64,000 bases of DNA from Tolypothrix bouteillei VB521301 (GTDB taxonomy: Bacteria; Cyanobacteriota; Cyanobacteriia; Cyanobacteriales; Nostocaceae): the NCBI RefSeq assembly GCF_000760695.4, contig NZ_JHEG04000001.1, positions 1-64,000 of the forward strand, in the 5' to 3' direction. This document shows positions 60,612 through 64,000 of the stretch, piece by piece (the stretch's first letter is position 1; the number at the start of each line of letters is the position of its first letter). The notes under the pieces are model-generated. The model saw nothing but the letters and a program-made list of their open reading frames with translations. It was not told the DNA's origin and searched no databases. The translations under genes were made by a program, and so were the position numbers.

Positions 60612-61643
60612 TCAAAAAATAATTGTCCGACCTTGTTCTTGAGCATCTTTCTTTGTATAAGAAACACCATCAACCTTAATTCCTTGTGGATTCAAAAGCG
60701 TGATAATGCCACCTTCATTGCCCAACTGAATATCCGTACCTAAAAGTTTGACTATAGTGGTGTTTCCAGGCTCAAGAACACCATCTAGTGGTAACTTTCG
60801 TTTTAATCGGTCGGTAATTGACCAACCATTCAAGTTGACTCTGCTGGAACTCGTATTCAGTAACGTTACAGTTTCTTTGCCAGAGTCAGCACCAAGCGGG
60901 TTTACCAACGCAGCAACAATGCGAACTTCTGCTCTGGTGACTGGTTCTGCAGGCAAGGTAGGTTCTGTCCCTACTCTAGCGTCTATTGGATTGCCAGTGC
61001 GATCGTCTGTATGGAACGACTGGGACTGAAATGCAAAGAAAGCTGCTAACCACTGGTTCCGATCTTGAAAGTGAATGAGTAAACCTCCATCTTGAAAAAC
61101 ACCGTTATCTTGGCTAAACCGTCCGCTGCTACCCTGATTCATATGAATGTTATGAATACCTCTACCCGGTCGGAAACCAAAAATTTTGTCGGGCTTGTCT
61201 TCAGGTCCAAAAGGTTCTCCAAAAACGTACAGAGCGGCATTTGGATTGTTCAGCGATCGCTGAATAAATAAGTCAATAATGTCATGTAAATCATCATCTT
61301 GTCCTGGAGCATCAGCCGGTAGAGCTTTTAGCTGATTGGGAGAGAAGAGGTTAGCGCGAATATAATCCAATGCAATACCTCCTGCTGTCCGTTCCGATTC
61401 CTTAATTTCGGTAAAGCCGAATTCTAAGTTAAGCAGTTGGTTGGTAATTGGATGCTCAAAATTATCATTGACAAAATAAAGCAAATCCACAGGAGCCTGT
61501 ACTGATTTCACATTAATGGCAAGACGGTATTCATTTTTACCATCTTTAGCAAGAACCTGAAAGTGAGGGCTTTGGTCGTCTTCTCTTTCCATCTTGCTGT
61601 CTACAGCTTTACATTTAAGAACTCCGTAGCGTTTTAGCGACAT
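60612..61643 (-). CDS. DUF2278 plus lamin-tail domain protein
   Basis: 343 residues from the ATG at 61643 (MSLKRYGVLKCKAVD); an upstream ATG at 61709 is possible. The DUF2278 domain (about 1-215) has HFQVLAKDGKNEYRLAINV, a central FGEPFGPED and the GRGIHNIHMNQG motif. The C-terminal lamin-tail (LTD) Ig-like fold (about 240-335) has RIVAALVNPLG, ETVTLLNTSS and LNGWSITDRLKRKLPL. LTD domains occur on secreted or surface nucleases and adhesins. DUF2278 is of unknown function. Convergent with the giant LamG gene. Confidence 0.8.
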   Translation of the reverse strand: MSLKRYGVLKCKAVDSKMEREDDQSPHFQVLAKDGKNEYRLAINVKSVQAPVDLLYFVNDNFEHPITNQLLNLEFGFTEIKESERTAGGIALDYIRANLFSPNQLKALPADAPGQDDDLHDIIDLFIQRSLNNPNAALYVFGEPFGPEDKPDKIFGFRPGRGIHNIHMNQGSSGRFSQDNGVFQDGGLLIHFQDRNQWLAAFFAFQSQSFHTDDRTGNPIDARVGTEPTLPAEPVTRAEVRIVAALVNPLGADSGKETVTLLNTSSSRVNLNGWSITDRLKRKLPLDGVLEPGNTTIVKLLGTDIQLGNEGGIITLLNPQGIKVDGVSYTKKDAQEQGRTIIF

Positions 61644-61709
61644 ATGCTCTCCATGAGTCAATTTAACGAACACTCCCAAATATGAGTCATTTGAGTTAGG
61701 TGTTCTCAA

Positions 61710-62127
61710 TTCAAAATTGTACTAAATCAGTAAATACACGGTTTTCGATTCTCAGTATTTTGATGTTACTATAGATACGAGTGTGTCAAAGTTAGTGCAT
61801 CTATTCATCGAACAATTGGTTTCTGGAGAAACATTTTATTGTTAATGTAACAGTAAATATCAAAAACTAATAATTATTTTAAAAAACCATGGTTTCTTGA
61901 GTTGACATAATGTTCTCATGAGAGAAGAAAAACTTTATGACTGTGTTTGAGTTAGCAATGATGGGAGTCGGTCATGTCGTTTGTAGAAAAATAGAGAAAC
62001 GCGATCGCCTTCTAAATTCTTAAAAATTTTCTATCACTCAGGCACATTTTTATAATTATTTAGTCTATATACTTGGGAGTCATTTTGGGTGCTCTGCCAT
62101 GACGTTACCCTTACCCAAAAATGATTC
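61710..62127. other. Intergenic region
   Basis: 418 bp, AT-rich, with one HIP1 site near 62001. No gene seen. Promoter of the glycoside hydrolase gene is presumably here. Confidence 0.4.
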
Positions 62128-64000
62128 ATGAATACTACTTATTTAAATGTAACGGTTGATTGGAATGCTGTTGAAGGACAGACCAAAGATGAACATTTTG
62201 GAATAAATGTTTATAGGGCTGTTGCAGATGCAGGTAACTCAAAATATCGCAGCAACATGAACTATATGAGTCCGGGAATAATCCGCTTTCATAATGTGGA
62301 TTATATGAAAGACTCTAGCAAGGATCATGGCTTAATCGATACTAAAAATAAAACGTGGGACGTTCAAAAAGTTGTCAATACTATTCAAGCTTCCATTGAT
62401 ATGTTTGGTGCAGATCAGCCCAAACGCATGTTCAATATTCCTTCATGGCCAAGTTGGATGGACGCCAACAATGATGGTTATTTAGATAGCGATCGCTTTG
62501 ACGAATACGCAAAATTATGCGCGGATTTAGTCAAAATTGTTAATAAGGATAATAACTTAGGCGTTCAATATTGGGAAATTACTAACGAGAAAGATATTGA
62601 ATACTTTAGTATTTTTCACACTAAAAGTGGTTGGGGTAAGCTGATTGACCCAAATCAACCAGATCGTTTGGACGAATTAATAACTATTTATAACAAAGTT
62701 GCTGAAGCAATGAAGGCGGTCGATCCGAGCATTAAAGTCGGTGGACCAAGTATTGCTCGTCCTGACTTAACTCCTTTCTATGAACCCTTCGTCAAAGGAA
62801 CAATAGACAATCTAGACTTTTTTACCTATCACTATTACCCTACAGGTAGTGCTTCGACTCCAGACCAAGAAGTCTTTAATGCTACTAATTCTATTGGGAA
62901 ATACACAAAAAGTATTGTTGATACGCTCAAAAAGCTCAGCCCCGATCGAGAGATTCCTGCTATATTAGGTGAGTATAACATTAGCTGGACTTGGGAAACT
63001 CACGATCCACGTATGGCTAACAACAAAGGAGCCATTTTTGATGCATTATCAATAATAAAAGCTATAGAAAACGGTGCTTCAGCATCGCTCTCTTGGAATG
63101 AAAAAGACGGTAGCTACGGGAAAACAAGTTATAATGATACGTTACGTCCTGGTGGCGAACTTCTACATTTGTTTAATCAATATTTAGTTGGTAATCGTAT
63201 TGCTACAACCAGCAATAACAGTAATATTGAAACTTTTGCAATAGATCGTCCTGGTTCTCATAAAGCCTATGTATTAATTAACTCTTCAAATAGCTCTCAA
63301 GAAGTTGCTGTTACATTCAATAATTGGAACTCAACATCATCTAATGTCAGCAAACATATTATTTCTGACTCTGGTTATAGTCAAGAATTAACTGCTTGGG
63401 ATACGGTCAATAATAATACTATAGTGCTACCTGCAAACTCTGTTATTCTCTTTGAAGATGACAGTATTGATGTGGATTTACCCCCAACTTCCAATTCCGG
63501 TCCCACACTTCCAAACGATACCCAAGGCAATACTGACAATACTAATGGAGGTTTACCACCAACTTCCAATCCCGACCCTACACCGCCAAACGATACCCAA
63601 GGTAACACTGACAATACTAATGGAGGTTTGCCCCCAACTTCCAATCCCGACCCTACACCGCCAAACGATACCCAAGGTAACACTGACAATACTAATGGAG
63701 GTTTGCCCCCAACTTCCAATCCCGACCCTACACCGCCAAACGATACCCAAGGCAATACTGACAATACTAATGGAGGTTTACCACCAACTTCCAATCCCGA
63801 CCCTACACCGCCAAACGATACCCAAGGTAACACTGACAATACTAATGGAGGTTTGCCCCCAACTTCCAATCCCGACCCTACACCGCCAAACGATACCCAA
63901 GGCAATACTGACAATACTAATGGAGGTTTACCACCGACTTCCAATCCCGGTCCCACACTTCCAAACGATACCCAAGGCAATACTGACAATACTAATGGAG
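62128..64000 (+). CDS. Glycoside hydrolase (clan GH-A, GH39-like), partial, with tandem repeats
   Basis: 624 codons from the ATG at 62128 to the window end, without a stop. The TIM-barrel domain (about 1-400) has an acid/base candidate E154 (YWEITNEKD) after strand four and nucleophile candidate E282 (ILGEYNISW), the clan GH-A arrangement. SWPSWMD and FFTYHYYP support a GH39-type xylosidase/iduronidase-like fold. No signal peptide is evident. From about residue 450 a Pro/Asn/Asp/Thr-rich linker is built of 25-residue repeats; a C-terminal binding or secretion domain may lie outside the window. Substrate is probably an extracellular polysaccharide. Confidence 0.8.
   Translation, partial: MNTTYLNVTVDWNAVEGQTKDEHFGINVYRAVADAGNSKYRSNMNYMSPGIIRFHNVDYMKDSSKDHGLIDTKNKTWDVQKVVNTIQASIDMFGADQPKRMFNIPSWPSWMDANNDGYLDSDRFDEYAKLCADLVKIVNKDNNLGVQYWEITNEKDIEYFSIFHTKSGWGKLIDPNQPDRLDELITIYNKVAEAMKAVDPSIKVGGPSIARPDLTPFYEPFVKGTIDNLDFFTYHYYPTGSASTPDQEVFNATNSIGKYTKSIVDTLKKLSPDREIPAILGEYNISWTWETHDPRMANNKGAIFDALSIIKAIENGASASLSWNEKDGSYGKTSYNDTLRPGGELLHLFNQYLVGNRIATTSNNSNIETFAIDRPGSHKAYVLINSSNSSQEVAVTFNNWNSTSSNVSKHIISDSGYSQELTAWDTVNNNTIVLPANSVILFEDDSIDVDLPPTSNSGPTLPNDTQGNTDNTNGGLPPTSNPDPTPPNDTQGNTDNTNGGLPPTSNPDPTPPNDTQGNTDNTNGGLPPTSNPDPTPPNDTQGNTDNTNGGLPPTSNPDPTPPNDTQGNTDNTNGGLPPTSNPDPTPPNDTQGNTDNTNGGLPPTSNPGPTLPNDTQGNTDNTNG
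63476..64000. repeat. 75-bp tandem repeat, 7 units to the window edge
   Basis: Units begin at about 63476, 63551, 63626, 63701, 63776, 63851 and 63926. Each encodes GLPPTSNPDPTPPNDTQG plus NTDNTNG. The first and last variants have SGPTLP/PGPTLP instead of PDPTPP. Synonymous differences (TTACCACCA versus TTGCCCCCA; GGTAACACT versus GGCAATACT) show recent unit duplication. The open antisense frames here are artefacts of the repeat. Confidence 0.95.

Noticed and set aside
63381..63989. Repetitive minus-strand frame of 202 codons
   Set aside because: It is created by the 75-bp tandem repeat. The plus strand continues the glycoside hydrolase frame.

Overview
The window looks like an accessory region, possibly a large plasmid or an integrated plasmid-like segment, of a filamentous (Nostocales-type) cyanobacterium. 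The evidence is the many copies of the HIP1 octamer GCGATCGC, heptanucleotide STRR repeats, a PEP-CTERM protein, several pentapeptide-repeat proteins, Uma2 and TnpB genes, and two CRISPR arrays whose repeats end in ATTGAAAC when read on the minus strand. No housekeeping, rRNA or tRNA gene was seen. The calls come from reading motifs by eye, without database searches.

Layout. 1-3 kb: a leftward operon of small unrecognised genes. 3-4.4 kb: ribbon-helix-helix (RHH)-like regulators and decayed duplicates. 4.9-14.8 kb: a PEP-CTERM protein and glycosyltransferase pair, an M23 peptidase, two GNAT genes (one broken), a PhyH-type oxygenase, a TerB-like protein, a poly-Gln protein, a TnpB element and a DUF1643 protein. 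14.9-20.7 kb: a leftward operon encoding a membrane, pentapeptide and CHAT (caspase-like) protein followed by an NB-ARC/TPR (STAND) protein. 21.1-24.2 kb: a large GHKL (HSP90/sacsin-like) ATPase. 24.4-28 kb: a pentapeptide protein, a GIY-YIG protein and CRISPR array 1. 28.7-35.9 kb: a plasmid-replication-like module made of iteron-like inverted repeats, an RHH-like protein with repeated ATAGACA sites, a DUF3854/P4-type primase-helicase and a DEAD/DEAH helicase. 36.3-42.7 kb: a Ser/Thr kinase cut by an IS701-family element, a pentapeptide protein, and a decayed ISL3-family element carrying a broken four-helix-bundle gene. 43-46 kb: an exported protein with a metzincin protease, and small membrane proteins. 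46.4-50.1 kb: an IS1634-family element with a perfect 6-bp target duplication beside CRISPR array 2 (22 repeats). 50.4-54 kb: Uma2, SUKH, LprI and PARG-like genes. 54.8-64 kb: an 1829-residue LamG protein, a DUF2278 plus lamin-tail protein, and a glycoside hydrolase with a 75-bp tandem repeat running off the window.

How the genes may work together. The strongest candidate system is the CHAT + NB-ARC operon. Both proteins carry the same short Gly/Asn-rich motif, at the N-terminus of the STAND sensor and just before the CHAT protease. That arrangement resembles homotypic, amyloid-like signalling between an NLR-type receptor and a death effector. The CHAT half also has its own strong internal Shine-Dalgarno and ATG, so a free effector could be made. 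The GHKL ATPase, GIY-YIG protein, orphan CRISPR arrays, SUKH, PARG-like and TRADD-N-associated-like membrane proteins make the neighbourhood look like a defence and conflict island mixed with plasmid maintenance genes.
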